From assembly GCF_014647675.1 (NCBI RefSeq), contig NZ_BMPQ01000004.1, positions 222,613 to 286,612 on the forward strand: a DNA stretch of 64,000 bases, written 5' to 3'. Position numbers and translations under genes: made by a program. This document shows positions 8,732 to 19,599 of this stretch, piece by piece. A model generated the notes under the pieces. It was given only the letters and a program-made list of their open reading frames with translations. It made no database searches and was not told the DNA's origin. Every line of letters begins with the position of its first letter. Position 1 is the first letter of the stretch. Origin of the DNA: Streptomyces flaveus (GTDB taxonomy: Bacteria > Actinomycetota > Actinomycetes > Streptomycetales > Streptomycetaceae).

Positions 8732-9346
8732 TCAAGGCGTTGCCGGGGGCTGAGGTTCGCGGTCATCGGAACCGGACGCGCTGCCCTCGCCCAGAAAGAC
8801 GCGCAGCTGGAGGGCGAGCATCGAGTAGTAGCCCACCAGCGTCGTCAGCTCGAACACGCCTCGCTCTCCGACCGCGGCCACGGCGTCGGCGTACTCGTCG
8901 TCGTTCAATGTGCCGTGCCGCAGCAGTGCTGTCGTCGCCCGCAGGGCAGTGCGCTCGGCCGGCTCGGTGAGCTCCGGCACCCGGCCGGCCCGCAGTGCGG
9001 CCATCTCCGATTCGGCCAGGCCGGCACTGGTGCGGCCGACGGCTTCGTGAGCTTCCCGCTCGAAGGCGCTGTCCCAGTGGGCGGCCACGGCGAGGATCGC
9101 CATTTCCCGCACTCGATCGCTCAGCGAGGAGCTGTAGCGCACGGCGGTGCCGAGGGCCTGCGTCGCCAGACCCACCGGGGGGCTCAGCAGCATGGCGTTG
9201 AAGGGGCCGCGCAACCGCCCCTCCTGGTCGGTCAGTGGGAACGCCTGCGGCCCCAAGGCGCGGGCGCCGCCGGTGACGGCCCGGTAGACCTCGGCCTGCT
9301 CCTCGTCCAGTTCGCCGGGCAGTAGCCCGCCCAGTCGCACTCCCAT
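8732..9346 (-). CDS. Carboxymuconolactone decarboxylase (CMD) family protein
   Basis: All-helical CMD/AhpD-fold protein of 204 residues. Typical core: LSDRVREMAILAVAAHWDSAFEREAHEAVG (about 76-105), with the Glu and His conserved in the family, and FELTTLVGYYSML (about 166-178). No CxxC pair is present, so it is not a peroxidase of the AhpD type. It may be a decarboxylase or isomerase acting on a lactone or beta-keto acid. It is a separate transcription unit divergent from the IclR gene, and the operator-like site 9391-9409 lies between them. Confidence 0.83.
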   Translation of the reverse strand: MGVRLGGLLPGELDEEQAEVYRAVTGGARALGPQAFPLTDQEGRLRGPFNAMLLSPPVGLATQALGTAVRYSSSLSDRVREMAILAVAAHWDSAFEREAHEAVGRTSAGLAESEMAALRAGRVPELTEPAERTALRATTALLRHGTLNDDEYADAVAAVGERGVFELTTLVGYYSMLALQLRVFLGEGSASGSDDREPQPPATP

Positions 9347-9390
9347 TCCGTCCTCCTTGTCGTCGCCCCATGGCGGATGGTCTGATGCTG

Positions 9391-9409
9391 ACTTCCATAC
9401 AATGAAAGT
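9391..9409. promoter_or_regulatory. Candidate IclR operator, site 2
   Basis: ACTTCC-ATACAAT-GAAAGT, 19 bp, in the divergent CMD/IclR promoter region and 17 bp before the IclR start. The position fits autoregulation together with control of the CMD gene. Confidence 0.65.
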
Positions 9410-9426
9410 GACCGTGTTCCGTCGTA

Positions 9427-10287
9427 GTGCTCACCGTGCCCAGCAGACAGAGAGCGAGACCCTTGGTGCCGCCGCGTGAAAAGCCGACCAGCCCCCTGCC
9501 CGCCGACGGTTCCGCGGCGTCCAAACGCAGCTACCAGGTCGAGGCGCTGGCCAAAGGGCTGCGGTTGCTCGGGCAGTTCTCCGAACAGCGGTCGTCGATG
9601 AAGCTGACAGACATGGCCGCCGGGGCCGGCGTGCCGTTGCCGACCGCCTTCCGGATGGCCGCCACCCTGGTGACCGAGGGGTTCCTGGAGCAGCTGCCGG
9701 ACGGCGCCTACCGTCCGGCCCCCAAAGTGCTCACGCTGGGCTTCGCGGCGTTGCGCGGCATGGATGTGGTGGAACTCGCCGACGGGCCGCTGCGCCGGCT
9801 CGCCGCGGCGACGGGCCAGACGGTCAACCTGGGCACCCTGTCCGGCGACCAGGTGCTGTACCTGATCCGGCTGCGCAACAACGACTTGGTGACCGCGAAC
9901 ATCCAGGTGGGCTCGCGGCTTCCGGCAGTCGGCACGTCCATCGGAAAGGTACTGCTGAGCAGTCTGGACGATGCCGAGCTGAAGCAGCGCCTGACGGAAG
10001 AGTCCTTCGCCGGGGCGACCGGCCCGAACGCGATCCGGTCGTTGGCCGAGCTGCGGCCGGCGCTGGCGAACATCCGCGAGCGGGGCTGGGCGGTGCAGGA
10101 CGAGGAACTCGCCTACGGGCTGCGCTCGGTGGCCGCGCCCGTGCGCGACGCGTCCGGCTCGGTGGTGGCCGCGGCCAATGTGGCCGTACCCGCGATGGGG
10201 TACCCCGTCACCCGCCTGCTCGACGAACTGCGCCCGCGCCTGCTGAACGTATGCCAGGAGATCACGCGGCTGCTCGGCGGAAGCTGA
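9427..10287 (+). CDS. IclR-family transcriptional regulator
   Basis: 286 residues. An N-terminal winged helix (about 35-95, including KLTDMAAGAGVPLPTAFRMA) is followed by the IclR effector domain (LGTLSGDQVLYLIRL, GTSIGKVLLSS, and GLRSVAAPVRD near 225). IclR proteins respond to small pathway metabolites, often aromatic acids or their cleavage products. I kept the GTG at 9427; a GTG at 9436 is an alternative, and the first 30 residues are probably disordered. It lies centrally among genes carrying the shared 19-bp palindromes, so it is the best candidate for the protein that binds them. Confidence 0.9.
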   Translation: MLTVPSRQRARPLVPPREKPTSPLPADGSAASKRSYQVEALAKGLRLLGQFSEQRSSMKLTDMAAGAGVPLPTAFRMAATLVTEGFLEQLPDGAYRPAPKVLTLGFAALRGMDVVELADGPLRRLAAATGQTVNLGTLSGDQVLYLIRLRNNDLVTANIQVGSRLPAVGTSIGKVLLSSLDDAELKQRLTEESFAGATGPNAIRSLAELRPALANIRERGWAVQDEELAYGLRSVAAPVRDASGSVVAAANVAVPAMGYPVTRLLDELRPRLLNVCQEITRLLGGS

Positions 10288-10333
10288 CGGACGAGGCGGC
10301 CTGCGGTGCCGTCCCGTCCGGCCGGCTCCTGAC

Positions 10334-11089
10334 TCAGACGAGTGTGCGGCCGCCGTCCACATACAGCACCTGCCCCGTGATGAATGACGCCTGCGCCGAG
10401 GCGAGGAACAGCACCGCGCCGACCACATCCTGTGCGGTGCCCAGACGCCCGGCCGGGACCAGGCTGACCATCTCCTCGCGCATCCCCGGCCTGTCCAGGT
10501 ACTCGCGAGTCAGTTCGGTCTCCGTGTAGCCGGGGCCGACCGCGTTGACGGTCACACCGTCGGCGGCCCACTCCCGGGCCATCACCTTCACCAGCTGGTC
10601 CAGTCCGCCCTTGGTCGCCGCGTACGGGGCATGGTGCGGGTGGGCGAGCCGGGAGGAGACCGAGGAGAAGAACACCATGCTCCCGTGCCCTGCCTGGCGC
10701 ATCAGACGTCCCGCCGCCCGCCCGGCATAGAAGGCGCTCGACAGGTTCAGCGTGAGGATGCGTTCCCACACCTCGTCCGGCGTGTCGACCACCGCCCGGC
10801 GGTCGTTGGTTCCCACCGCGTGCACCAGCACGTCCAGCCCGCCGAGTTCATCTGCCGCCGCCCGGACGGTTTCCTCGCACGCCGCCGAGGTCGTGACATC
10901 GGCCGGAATCACGCGCACATCGGCGTCCGCGAGCGCCGGATCGTCCCGCAGAGCCTTGAGCTTCGCCTCGTCCACGTCCACGACGGCCAGGTGCGCCCCG
11001 GCCTCCGCGAGCCCCCGGGCGCAGGCTGCACCCAGGCCGCCTGCCCCCATGACGAGCGCCCGGCGGCCCTCCAGTCCCAACCAACCCAT
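10334..11089 (-). CDS. SDR-family oxidoreductase
   Basis: Classical SDR of 251 residues. It has the Rossmann entry MGAGGLGAACARGL (about 14-27), HAVG in place of NNAG, the active Ser in FFSSVSS and YAATKGG (Tyr/Lys). It ends in YVDGGRTLV, usual for the family. I set the start at ATG 11089 because GGAGGAG lies 6 bases upstream. The frame stays open far into the antisense of the MFS gene, but that extension has no meaning. It is divergent from the MFS gene, with candidate IclR sites on both sides of the intergenic region. Confidence 0.9.
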   Translation of the reverse strand: MGWLGLEGRRALVMGAGGLGAACARGLAEAGAHLAVVDVDEAKLKALRDDPALADADVRVIPADVTTSAACEETVRAAADELGGLDVLVHAVGTNDRRAVVDTPDEVWERILTLNLSSAFYAGRAAGRLMRQAGHGSMVFFSSVSSRLAHPHHAPYAATKGGLDQLVKVMAREWAADGVTVNAVGPGYTETELTREYLDRPGMREEMVSLVPAGRLGTAQDVVGAVLFLASAQASFITGQVLYVDGGRTLV

Positions 11090-11105
11090 GGCGCACTCCT
11101 CCATG

Positions 11106-11124
11106 ACTTTCGTGAAGTGAAAGT
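11106..11124. promoter_or_regulatory. Candidate IclR operator, site 3
   Basis: ACTTTC-GTGAAGT-GAAAGT, a perfect 6+6 inverted repeat with 7-bp spacing, 16 bp before the SDR start. It is the best-conserved member of the four-site set. Confidence 0.7.
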
Positions 11125-11242
11125 AGCTTTCAGTCCATGACGATAAGCCGTGCGGCGACACGATGTCCATCACGCCTGTCATGCCCGGAACTTGACCTTC
11201 ACTCGGTCGCAGTGCTTTCGTTTGCTGCCAGTTGAAAAAGTC

Positions 11243-12985
<1,743 letters not shown>

Positions 12986-12999
12986 GCCGCATGAAAGCT

Positions 13000-13039
13000 G
13001 TGAGGGCGGGCCGGGCGGGCCGGGTGGGCCCGCCCTCAC
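13000..13039. terminator. Bidirectional terminator hairpin
   Basis: A perfect 13-bp inverted repeat (13000-13012 / 13027-13039) lies between the convergent MFS and FAD-oxidase genes. Confidence 0.75.
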
Positions 13040-13059
13040 CGTACGAGACAGGGGGAGTG

Positions 13060-14421
13060 TCAGACGGTGTCTCGGCCGAGCAGGAACGACACGAAGCGGC
13101 GGTCCGGATCCCAACGGTCACGGAGGGCCTCGAGACGGGACAGCGCGTCGGCGGCGAAATAGGCGTCCGGTCCCAAGCCGCGGGACGCCATGGAGTCGGC
13201 GCTCATCTGGTTTCCCATGGTCACCGGTTCCAGCCGCCGGGCATGGTCGATGACCCACGCATGCATGTCCGCGTCCCGGCTCGGATCGTCCCAGACTGTG
13301 ACCAGCTCGACCATGGTGTCCCCGAGCAGGGAGAAAGCCATGTCCGGCAGTTCCGGGCTGCCGGCCAGGTTCAGCCAGTTGACGTGTGACCGGGGGGTGG
13401 GGAGCGAGGTGAGAGCCGCGTCGAGGGCCGGCACCAGGGCGGATGCCGACGCGTTCGACATGATGTTGTCGTGGCTGTACCGGAGACCCGCCGGGTACAG
13501 GTCGTCCACGCCCGTGAGGTCCTGCATGCCCCCGACCGCGGCGGGGTCGATGCGCCAGAGCGCCTTCTCCCGCAGGGGCGCGTTCGTGAAGGGCGCGAGC
13601 GCCTCCTCGGCCTCGCGCTCGGAGTCGGCGAAGGCGAACAGCCCCAGCAACATCGTCGGTCCGTCCGGGGAGCGGGCCACGTGTTGGGTGACGCAGAGGG
13701 ACGGATCCACGATCGGTGACATCTCGTGACGGATCCCGTGCAGCCAGCCGAGGAGCTCACCACGCATCGCGAGCGGGTAGTTGTGCGCGGTGGCTTTGAT
13801 CACGGCCGGCCTTGGCCGCAGTTCCAGGTGGAAGGCGGTCACGACGCCGAAGAACCCGGGGCCCGCCCCTCGGGCCGCCCAGTAGAGATCGCTGTTCTGC
13901 GACTCATCGGCTCGGACCGCCTCGCCGTCCGCCGTGACCACATCCACGGCCCGGACCAGGACACATCCGGGCCCGTAGGCACGCCAGTTCCATCCCAGAC
14001 CTCCGCCCAGAAGAAATCCCCCCACCGCCACCGTCGAGCAGTGGCCGTGGGGAAAGAACAGCTCCAGCGGGTCCAGCGCCATATCGAGGTCCTGACCGAG
14101 AACCCCGGGTCCGACGACCGCGGTCCTGGCCAGAGGATCGATGTCCATGCTCGCAAGGCGTGATACGTCGATGAGGAGCGCGCCCTCTCGCAAACCGGCA
14201 GCTGAAGTGCTGTGCCCGCCCGCGCGCACGGAGACCTGGAGCCCCCGCTCCTTGGCCAGCCGAACGGCCACCGCGACGTCGTCGGCGTCCTCGGCCAGCA
14301 CGATTCCGGCCGGGCGTCGCGCGGGCTTACGGCCGTTCCATACGGCATGGCGACGAGCCTGCTCGTAGCCCTCGTCACCGGACCACAACAGCTTCCGCTC
14401 CAGCTTTCTCTCAAGTGGCAC
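13060..14421 (-). CDS. Bicovalent-flavin FAD-binding oxidoreductase (BBE-like)
   Basis: Berberine-bridge-enzyme-like / 6-hydroxy-D-nicotine-oxidase family protein of about 453 residues. The FAD-binding PCMH domain shows VRAGGHSTSAAG, whose His usually bonds the flavin 8-alpha carbon. It also shows GHCSTVAVGGFLLGGGLG, whose Cys sits where the second, 6-S-cysteinyl bond forms in bicovalent members. The C-terminal BBE segment DPDRRFVSF is present. Such enzymes oxidise alcohols, sugars or amines with O2. I prefer the GTG at 14421 (AAAGGAAG upstream) to the ATG at 14463. It is a single gene bounded by a terminator. No signal peptide is evident. Confidence 0.85.
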   Translation of the reverse strand: MPLERKLERKLLWSGDEGYEQARRHAVWNGRKPARRPAGIVLAEDADDVAVAVRLAKERGLQVSVRAGGHSTSAAGLREGALLIDVSRLASMDIDPLARTAVVGPGVLGQDLDMALDPLELFFPHGHCSTVAVGGFLLGGGLGWNWRAYGPGCVLVRAVDVVTADGEAVRADESQNSDLYWAARGAGPGFFGVVTAFHLELRPRPAVIKATAHNYPLAMRGELLGWLHGIRHEMSPIVDPSLCVTQHVARSPDGPTMLLGLFAFADSEREAEEALAPFTNAPLREKALWRIDPAAVGGMQDLTGVDDLYPAGLRYSHDNIMSNASASALVPALDAALTSLPTPRSHVNWLNLAGSPELPDMAFSLLGDTMVELVTVWDDPSRDADMHAWVIDHARRLEPVTMGNQMSADSMASRGLGPDAYFAADALSRLEALRDRWDPDRRFVSFLLGRDTV

Positions 14422-14862
14422 GGCTCTTCCTTTCGATGTGACAGATGCCGGGCGCTCAGGCACTGGCGGAGGTGATCGAGGACAGCCGAATCGAGTCAGG
14501 TGAGCGCCTCATCCGGCGGCCGAAACTCGCCGGCACCCGAACGCCGGCCAGGATCGCGGCGTCGCCGAGCGCGATGTCGCTGGTGCTGATCCGGTAGCGC
14601 GTGCCTCCGTCCCGCGGCCGGCCGGCCGTGCGGCGCGGATCGGCTGCGGAGGCCGGTCCGGGCGTAATGTTGCGTGGCCCCGGCGCGGGGAGGAACGGCA
14701 CCTTTCGTTGATTGAAACGGAGTCCCGCACAGACCGGGGCAGCCGGCGTCGGCACCCGCCCGCAGCGCCGCCCGACATCTCACGGCGGTTTCGCGTCCGC
14801 GAGGAGTCGGCGTGCCGGTCGGCTGCCGTTCGAACCGTTCCGTATCGGACTGTCCGCGGTTG
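14422..14862. other. Intergenic region, no recognised gene
   Basis: About 440 bp between the oxidase start and the TetR stop. Several open frames cross it on both strands, but none resembles a known family, and GC-rich antisense frames are expected here. The promoter of the oxidase should lie at its left end. Confidence 0.4.
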
Positions 14863-15435
14863 TCATGCGTTGGGCTGCCAGGGTGCGAGGGCGGCGTCGA
14901 CCACGTTGGCCACGGCGTCCTTGTCCAGGTGCGTGCCGAGCATGCACCGCTGGAACAGCAGGGGGCCGAGAATCCGGCAGACCAGGTCGCGGGTGTGTTC
15001 TTCGACGCCGGCGCGCAGTTCACCGCGGGTGACGGCGGCGGCGAGCTGGTCGGCCAGCTTCTCGTCGGCGCGGCCGAACATCTCGTCGCGCAGGCGTCGT
15101 ACGTCTGGGTCCCGCTCGCCGCGTTCGATGACGGTGGCGGCGATGGGCTGGTTGAGCCAGTCGGCCTGCTGTTGCAGGTGTGCCACCAACTGGTCGCGGA
15201 ATGGACCGTCGTCGAGAGTGAGGATCGGGTGTGCGGCGGAGGTGAGGGTGTCCAGGAGAAGGGACTGCAGGTCGGGCCAGTGCCGGTAGACGGTGGCCCG
15301 GCCCACCTTGGCCCGTTCGGCGACGGCGGCGTGGGTGATGTGTCCGGGTCCTCCTTCGGCGAGGAGTTCGGCGGCGGCGGCCAGGGCGGCGGCGCGGCTG
15401 CGGAGGGTGCGGGGGTCGTCGTTGGTGCGGGGCAT
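14863..15435 (-). CDS. TetR-family regulator
   Basis: 190 residues. An N-terminal TetR helix-turn-helix (about 10-57; HAAVAERAKVGRATVYRHWP) is followed by a ligand domain with FGRADEKLADQLAAAV and a TetR_C-type tail. Start at ATG 15435; the frame is open to 15534, but the family begins here. It is divergent from the DUF1269 gene, with inverted repeats in between, so it probably represses that gene and itself. The ligand is unknown. Confidence 0.87.
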   Translation of the reverse strand: MPRTNDDPRTLRSRAAALAAAAELLAEGGPGHITHAAVAERAKVGRATVYRHWPDLQSLLLDTLTSAAHPILTLDDGPFRDQLVAHLQQQADWLNQPIAATVIERGERDPDVRRLRDEMFGRADEKLADQLAAAVTRGELRAGVEEHTRDLVCRILGPLLFQRCMLGTHLDKDAVANVVDAALAPWQPNA

Positions 15436-15492
15436 GGCGGCAGTTCTCCGTTCCAGGCAGTCTATGAGACGGGTTGACTCACAACCTCTATC

Positions 15493-15509
15493 TGATACAT
15501 ACTGTCTCA
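15493..15509. promoter_or_regulatory. Candidate TetR operator
   Basis: TGATAC-ATACT-GTCTCA is a 17-bp imperfect palindrome in the divergent promoter region. A further GAGAC at 15466-15470 mirrors GTCTC at 15504-15508. Confidence 0.4.
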
Positions 15510-15582
15510 CAGATGGTGCGGAACCCCGCAGCATCGGACACCGTCAGGCACAACCGTCCCTTGAGGCTCCAAGGAGAGACCC

Positions 15583-16230
15583 ATGTCCGTGACCATGACC
15601 GAGAACGCCATCGCCCTCCGTTTCGCCGACCGCGCCACCGCCTACCAGGCGCTCAGCGAGTTGAAGCACCTCTCCTCCGCCACGACCGAGGTCCGCGGCG
15701 CCGTACTGATCGAGCGACTGGAGGACGGCACCGTCCGCTTCCCCGAAGGCCTGGACACGGAAGCCGGACGCAACACCGCGGTCGGCGGGCTGGTCGGCTC
15801 ACTGGTCGGCATCCTCGGCGGCCCCCTCGGTGTGCTGATGGGCTGGGGCATCGGCGCGCTGATCGGCGGAGGCCACGACTACAAGCGGGCCACCGAGGCG
15901 ACCGGGGCCGTCGGCGCCTTCACACCGCATGTCCCGCCGGGCGGCACCGTCATCCTTGCCGGGGTCAAGGAGGCCGACACCGAGGCCATGAACCTGCTGG
16001 CCATGCGCTACGACGCGGCCCTCGAACGCCGCCCCGCCGACTCCGTACGGACTGAACTGAAGGCGATGGAGAAGGCGGCCGACCAGATCAGGAAGCAGGA
16101 GGCCAAGGACGATCGCGACCGCAAGCGCGCCGAGCGCGGGCACAAGGCCGCCGAGCGGAAGGCCGAGAACGGCGCCGACGGGCAGAAGCAGCCCACCCCG
16201 ACCGGAGCCTCCGCCACAGACGCGGGGTAA
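15583..16230 (+). CDS. DUF1269-family protein
   Basis: 215 residues. The N-terminal two thirds match the DUF1269 pattern: a short alpha/beta start, then a glycine-rich hydrophobic hairpin (GGLVGSLVGILGGPLGVLMG, about 67-86, and GWGIGALIGGG), and a second alpha/beta part TVILAGVKEADTEAMN. The C terminus is a highly charged Lys/Glu/Arg helix without a predicted fold. Function unknown; the Gly-rich hydrophobic hairpin suggests membrane contact. AAGGAGA lies upstream of the ATG. It ends in a strong hairpin and is likely controlled by the divergent TetR protein. Confidence 0.8.
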   Translation: MSVTMTENAIALRFADRATAYQALSELKHLSSATTEVRGAVLIERLEDGTVRFPEGLDTEAGRNTAVGGLVGSLVGILGGPLGVLMGWGIGALIGGGHDYKRATEATGAVGAFTPHVPPGGTVILAGVKEADTEAMNLLAMRYDAALERRPADSVRTELKAMEKAADQIRKQEAKDDRDRKRAERGHKAAERKAENGADGQKQPTPTGASATDAG

Positions 16231-16247
16231 CCCCCCTGCCCCGCAAG

Positions 16248-16279
16248 GTGGGAGCGGACCAACCCAGGTCCGCTCCCAC
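16248..16279 (+). terminator. Terminator hairpin after the DUF1269 gene
   Basis: A perfect 13-bp inverted repeat (16248-16260 / 16267-16279) with a 6-base loop. The 224 bp from here to the permease stop at 16504 hold no gene I can recognise. Confidence 0.8.
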
Positions 16280-16503
16280 TTCGAGTGCCGCGTCGGATAC
16301 GGAACCGCCGTCGTCGGCGAGTCCCACCAGCAGGAACAAGGCGAGTGCGGGGCCGAGACGAACATCCGCCGGGCGGCCCTGTACGACACCTGCGTCACCG
16401 ACATGAACGCGCCCACCTTCGGAGCCGGTGTCATGCGCCGGGTGTGCGTGTGTGCGGCGGGGTGGGACGCGCCTCCCGTGTCGACCGCGAGCGATCCCTT
16501 CGT

Positions 16504-17430
16504 TCAGCGGGTGACCAGCAGACCCCGGCTGCGCAGCACCCGCCGCTCGAGCGGGCTGAAGATCAGCAGATCGATGGCGATACCGACCAGCAGGATCAGG
16601 AAGATGGCCAGGAACACCTGCGACATGCTGGCATTGGTCCGCCCGTTCTCCAGCAACTGGCCGAGACCGACGCCCAGATCGGGCGAGGAGGCGATGATCT
16701 CGGCGGCCATCAGCGAACGCCAGGAGAACGCCCAGCCCTGCTTCAGCCCCGCCAGATAGCCGGGGAGAGCCCCGGGCATCACGATGTGCCAGGCCTCGAG
16801 CAGCCCCGTCGCGCCCAGCGTCCGCCCGGCCCGCAGGAACAGCGGCGGGATCTGGTCGATGCCGGCGACGAGGCCGTTGGCGATGGACGGGACCGCGCCG
16901 AGCAGGATCACGGCGTACATCATCGAGTCGTTCAGGCCCAGCCAGAGTACGGCGGGCGGAACCCAGGCCACCGACGGCAGCGACTGCAGACCGGACAGGA
17001 TGGGGCCGATGGCCGCCCGGACGAACCTCACCCGGGCGACCAACAGGCCGAGCGGCGTACCGATGGCGAGCGCCATCAGGAAGCCGAGCAGACCGCGCGA
17101 GACGCTGGTCCAGATGTAGTCGAGAAGCGTGCCCTGCAGCCAGGCGGCGGTCACCTCGTCCCACACCGCGGACGGCGACGGCAGCTTGTAGCTGTCGACG
17201 ACCGCCGCCCACACCAGCAGCTGCCAGACCACCAGCACCAGCGCGACCGCGGTGACCGGCGGCACCACCTTGCGTACCAGGGTCTCGCGCAGTGACGTAC
17301 GGCCCACCTGCACCGTGTCCAGTGCGTCGAGCCCGGCCTCCAGTCCCGCCAGGTCCTGTGAGTCCTGGGGCTCCCCGGCTGCCGGAGAGCCGTCCTTCTT
17401 GCTGTCGGCGCCGGTGTCAGTGCTGGCCAT
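16504..17430 (-). CDS. ssuC: Sulfonate-type ABC transporter permease (SsuC/TauC)
   Basis: Membrane subunit of 308 residues with about six membrane segments. The BPD_transp_1 EAA region is seen as GLLEAWHIVMPGALPGYLAGLKQGWAF (about 205-231). A hydrophilic 55-residue N-terminal extension is present, unlike the E. coli protein. It overlaps the ATPase gene by 14 bp, so it is translationally coupled. Third gene of the unit leader peptide / ssuA / ssuB / ssuC. Confidence 0.88.
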   Translation of the reverse strand: MASTDTGADSKKDGSPAAGEPQDSQDLAGLEAGLDALDTVQVGRTSLRETLVRKVVPPVTAVALVLVVWQLLVWAAVVDSYKLPSPSAVWDEVTAAWLQGTLLDYIWTSVSRGLLGFLMALAIGTPLGLLVARVRFVRAAIGPILSGLQSLPSVAWVPPAVLWLGLNDSMMYAVILLGAVPSIANGLVAGIDQIPPLFLRAGRTLGATGLLEAWHIVMPGALPGYLAGLKQGWAFSWRSLMAAEIIASSPDLGVGLGQLLENGRTNASMSQVFLAIFLILLVGIAIDLLIFSPLERRVLRSRGLLVTR

Positions 17431-18214
17431 GGCGGCGGATCTCCCTGCGTAGTTCTTCGGTGATGTCGGCGGCCAGCTCGGCCACCGCGCTGTCCTCGAT
17501 GCGGCGCGGCTGCGGGATGCCGACCTTCCACTCCCGGGCGATCCGCCCCGGCCGCGAGGACAGCAGCACCACCCGCTGCGCCAGCCGCACGGCCTCCCGC
17601 ACGTTGTGCGTCACGAACAGCACCGACAGTCCCGTCTCGCGCCAGATGCGAGTCAGCTCGTCGTGCAGTACGTCACGGGTGATCGCGTCCAGCGCCGCGA
17701 ACGGCTCGTCCATCAGCAGCAGCCGGCTGTCCTGGGCCAGCGCACGGGCCAGGGCCACTCGCTGCCGCATACCGCCCGACAGTTCGTGCACCCGCTTGCC
17801 GTACGCGCCCTGCAGCCGTACGAGTTCCAGCAGCCGTTCCGTCTCCTGCCGGCGCCCCGGCTTCGCGACCCCGCGCAGCTTCAGGGCGAGTTCGATGTTC
17901 TTGCCCGCTGTCAGCCACGGGAACAGCGCGTGCTCCTGGAACAGCAGGGCGGGTCGGCCTTCCGTGCCGATCGAGCCGGCGGACGGCAGGTCAAGGCCCG
18001 CCACCAGATTCAGCAGCGTCGACTTGCCGCAGCCGGAGGCCCCCAGGAGGGTGACGAACTCGCCCGGTGCGACATCGAGCGTGATGTCGTCCAGCACGAG
18101 CTGCTGTCCGCCGGGCGTGCCCGGTGCGGGGAAGGACTTCGAGACGTGCTCGATACGGGCGGCGTACGTCAACGCCGTGGCGTCCTCGGCAGCCTTGGCG
18201 ATCGTGGTGGCCAT
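17417..18214 (-). CDS. ssuB: Sulfonate-type ABC transporter ATP-binding protein (SsuB/TauB)
   Basis: 265 residues. Walker A GASGCGKST (about 50-58), Q-loop LLFQEHALFPW, signature LSGGMRQRVALARAL, Walker B LLLMDEPFAALD and the switch His in FVTHNVREAV. This is the standard order for nitrate/sulfonate/taurine importers. Start at ATG 18214 with AGGAGGTGA upstream. The frame is open further upstream but that part is antisense shadow. Confidence 0.92.
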   Translation of the reverse strand: MATTIAKAAEDATALTYAARIEHVSKSFPAPGTPGGQQLVLDDITLDVAPGEFVTLLGASGCGKSTLLNLVAGLDLPSAGSIGTEGRPALLFQEHALFPWLTAGKNIELALKLRGVAKPGRRQETERLLELVRLQGAYGKRVHELSGGMRQRVALARALAQDSRLLLMDEPFAALDAITRDVLHDELTRIWRETGLSVLFVTHNVREAVRLAQRVVLLSSRPGRIAREWKVGIPQPRRIEDSAVAELAADITEELRREIRRHGQH

Positions 18215-18261
18215 GGTCGTCACCTCCTGGGAACTCATCGGGCCTGGTTGTCGGTTACTCG

Positions 18262-19371
18262 TTACTCGGCACCGAGACCGGCGTCGTCGACCTCGTCCTC
18301 GCCCTCGGCCTTGAGGACCTTGTTGAGCGGGGCTAGGTCGTAGATGCCCTTCAGATCGGGCTTCTCCAGCAGGCCGGCCTTCACCGCGTGCTCCGCCTCG
18401 GTGTTGAGGGTGGCGGCCAGCGGGTCGTCGAGGAAGGTGATGGACTTCCAGGCCGGGTCGATGACCTCGGCGGGCAGCGCCTTGCCGGACTCCTTCTTCA
18501 ACGCCTCGTTGGCGGCGGCCTTCGCCTTCTCCGGGTTGGCGTTGATCCAGGCGTTGGTCTTCACCGAGCCGCGCAGTACGGCCTCGACGACGTCCGGGTG
18601 CTCCTTGAGGAACTTCTGCGACACGATGATGTTCGTGATCACGAACTTCTTGTCCGGCCACAGATCGGCCTCGTCCAGCAGCACCTTGCCGCCCTCGGCG
18701 ACCAGCTTGGACGCGGTCGGCTCCGGCACCCAGGCGCCGTCGATGGAGCCGGACTTGTAGGCGTCCGGGGTGATCTTGTTGTCCGTGCGGACCACGGACA
18801 CATCGCCCCCGCCGCTCTGCGCGTCGACCTTCCAGCCCTTCTCCGCGATCCAGTTGAGGAACGCGACGTCCTGGGTGTTGCCGAGCTGCGGCGTGGCGAT
18901 CTTCTTGCCCTTGACGTCGTCCAGGGACTTGATCTTGTCCGGGTTGACGACGAGCTTCACGCCACCGGAGGCGGAACCGCTGATGATGCGCAGGCTCTTG
19001 CCGTTCGACTTGGTGTAGCCGTTGATGGCGGGGGAGGGGCCGATCCAGCCGATGTCGATGGACCCGGCGTTCAGCGCCTCGATCTCGGAGGGGCCGGCGT
19101 TGAAGGTCGACGGCTTGATCTTGGTGCCGCCGAGCTCTTTCTGGAGCAGGCCCTCCTGGACGCCGACCAGGGCGGTGGCGTGCGTGAGGTTGGGGAAATA
19201 GCCGATCTTCACCTCGTCGAGGCCGTCGATCTTCTTGGCGTTCGCCGCGACCTCGGTCTGCTTGTCGTCGTCAGCGGAATCGGCGCCGTAGCCGCAGGCG
19301 GTGAGCAGGAGAGGAAGCGCGGCTATGACGGCGATGGTGCGCAGGGCGGTGAGCGGTCTTGCGGCAGACAC
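18262..19371 (-). CDS. ssuA: Sulfonate-type ABC transporter substrate-binding lipoprotein (SsuA)
   Basis: 369-residue extracytoplasmic lipoprotein. Signal peptide with lipobox LLTAC (Cys about 26), then the SsuA/TauA-type fold: VKIGYFPNLTHATALVG, LNAGSIDIGWIGPSPAINGY, KIATPQLGNTQDVAFLNWI and DGAWVPEPTASKLV. Aliphatic sulfonates or related organosulfur compounds are the usual ligands. The C-terminal 10 residues are strongly acidic. It is preceded by leader peptide A and a stable hairpin in its 5' region, which points to sulfur-dependent control. Confidence 0.9.
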   Translation of the reverse strand: MSAARPLTALRTIAVIAALPLLLTACGYGADSADDDKQTEVAANAKKIDGLDEVKIGYFPNLTHATALVGVQEGLLQKELGGTKIKPSTFNAGPSEIEALNAGSIDIGWIGPSPAINGYTKSNGKSLRIISGSASGGVKLVVNPDKIKSLDDVKGKKIATPQLGNTQDVAFLNWIAEKGWKVDAQSGGGDVSVVRTDNKITPDAYKSGSIDGAWVPEPTASKLVAEGGKVLLDEADLWPDKKFVITNIIVSQKFLKEHPDVVEAVLRGSVKTNAWINANPEKAKAAANEALKKESGKALPAEVIDPAWKSITFLDDPLAATLNTEAEHAVKAGLLEKPDLKGIYDLAPLNKVLKAEGEDEVDDAGLGAE

Positions 19372-19515
19372 GGAGGTGTCCTCTCAGGGAATGGGCGATC
19401 AGGGAGGTACGAAAACGCGAGGCGTACTGATGTGGCGGCACGCGCCAGCACTCCACTCCTCGGCCTCGGCGGCACGCATGCCGTCGCGGGCTGAGAAGCG
19501 GAACGTGGGGGAGTG

Positions 19516-19543
19516 GCCGGCGGAGGCTGTTCGATCCGCCGGC
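19516..19543 (-). promoter_or_regulatory. Possible attenuator hairpin before ssuA
   Basis: GCCGGCGGA (19516-19524) pairs with TCCGCCGGC (19535-19543). The second arm can also fold on itself, as TCCGCCGGCGGA (19535-19546) is a perfect palindrome. Two mutually exclusive folds between a leader peptide stop (19600) and a start codon (19371) are what an attenuator needs. This is inferred from sequence only. Confidence 0.4.
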
Positions 19544-19599
19544 GGAGGCGGAGCGGGCGGGGAGGCAGTCCTGGTTCGGACAGACTCAGGTTCTGCGCG

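Noticed and set aside
16285..17295. 336-codon plus-strand frame opposite ssuC
   Set aside because: Low-complexity Arg/Gln/Gly composition and fully antisense to the permease gene. No family features.
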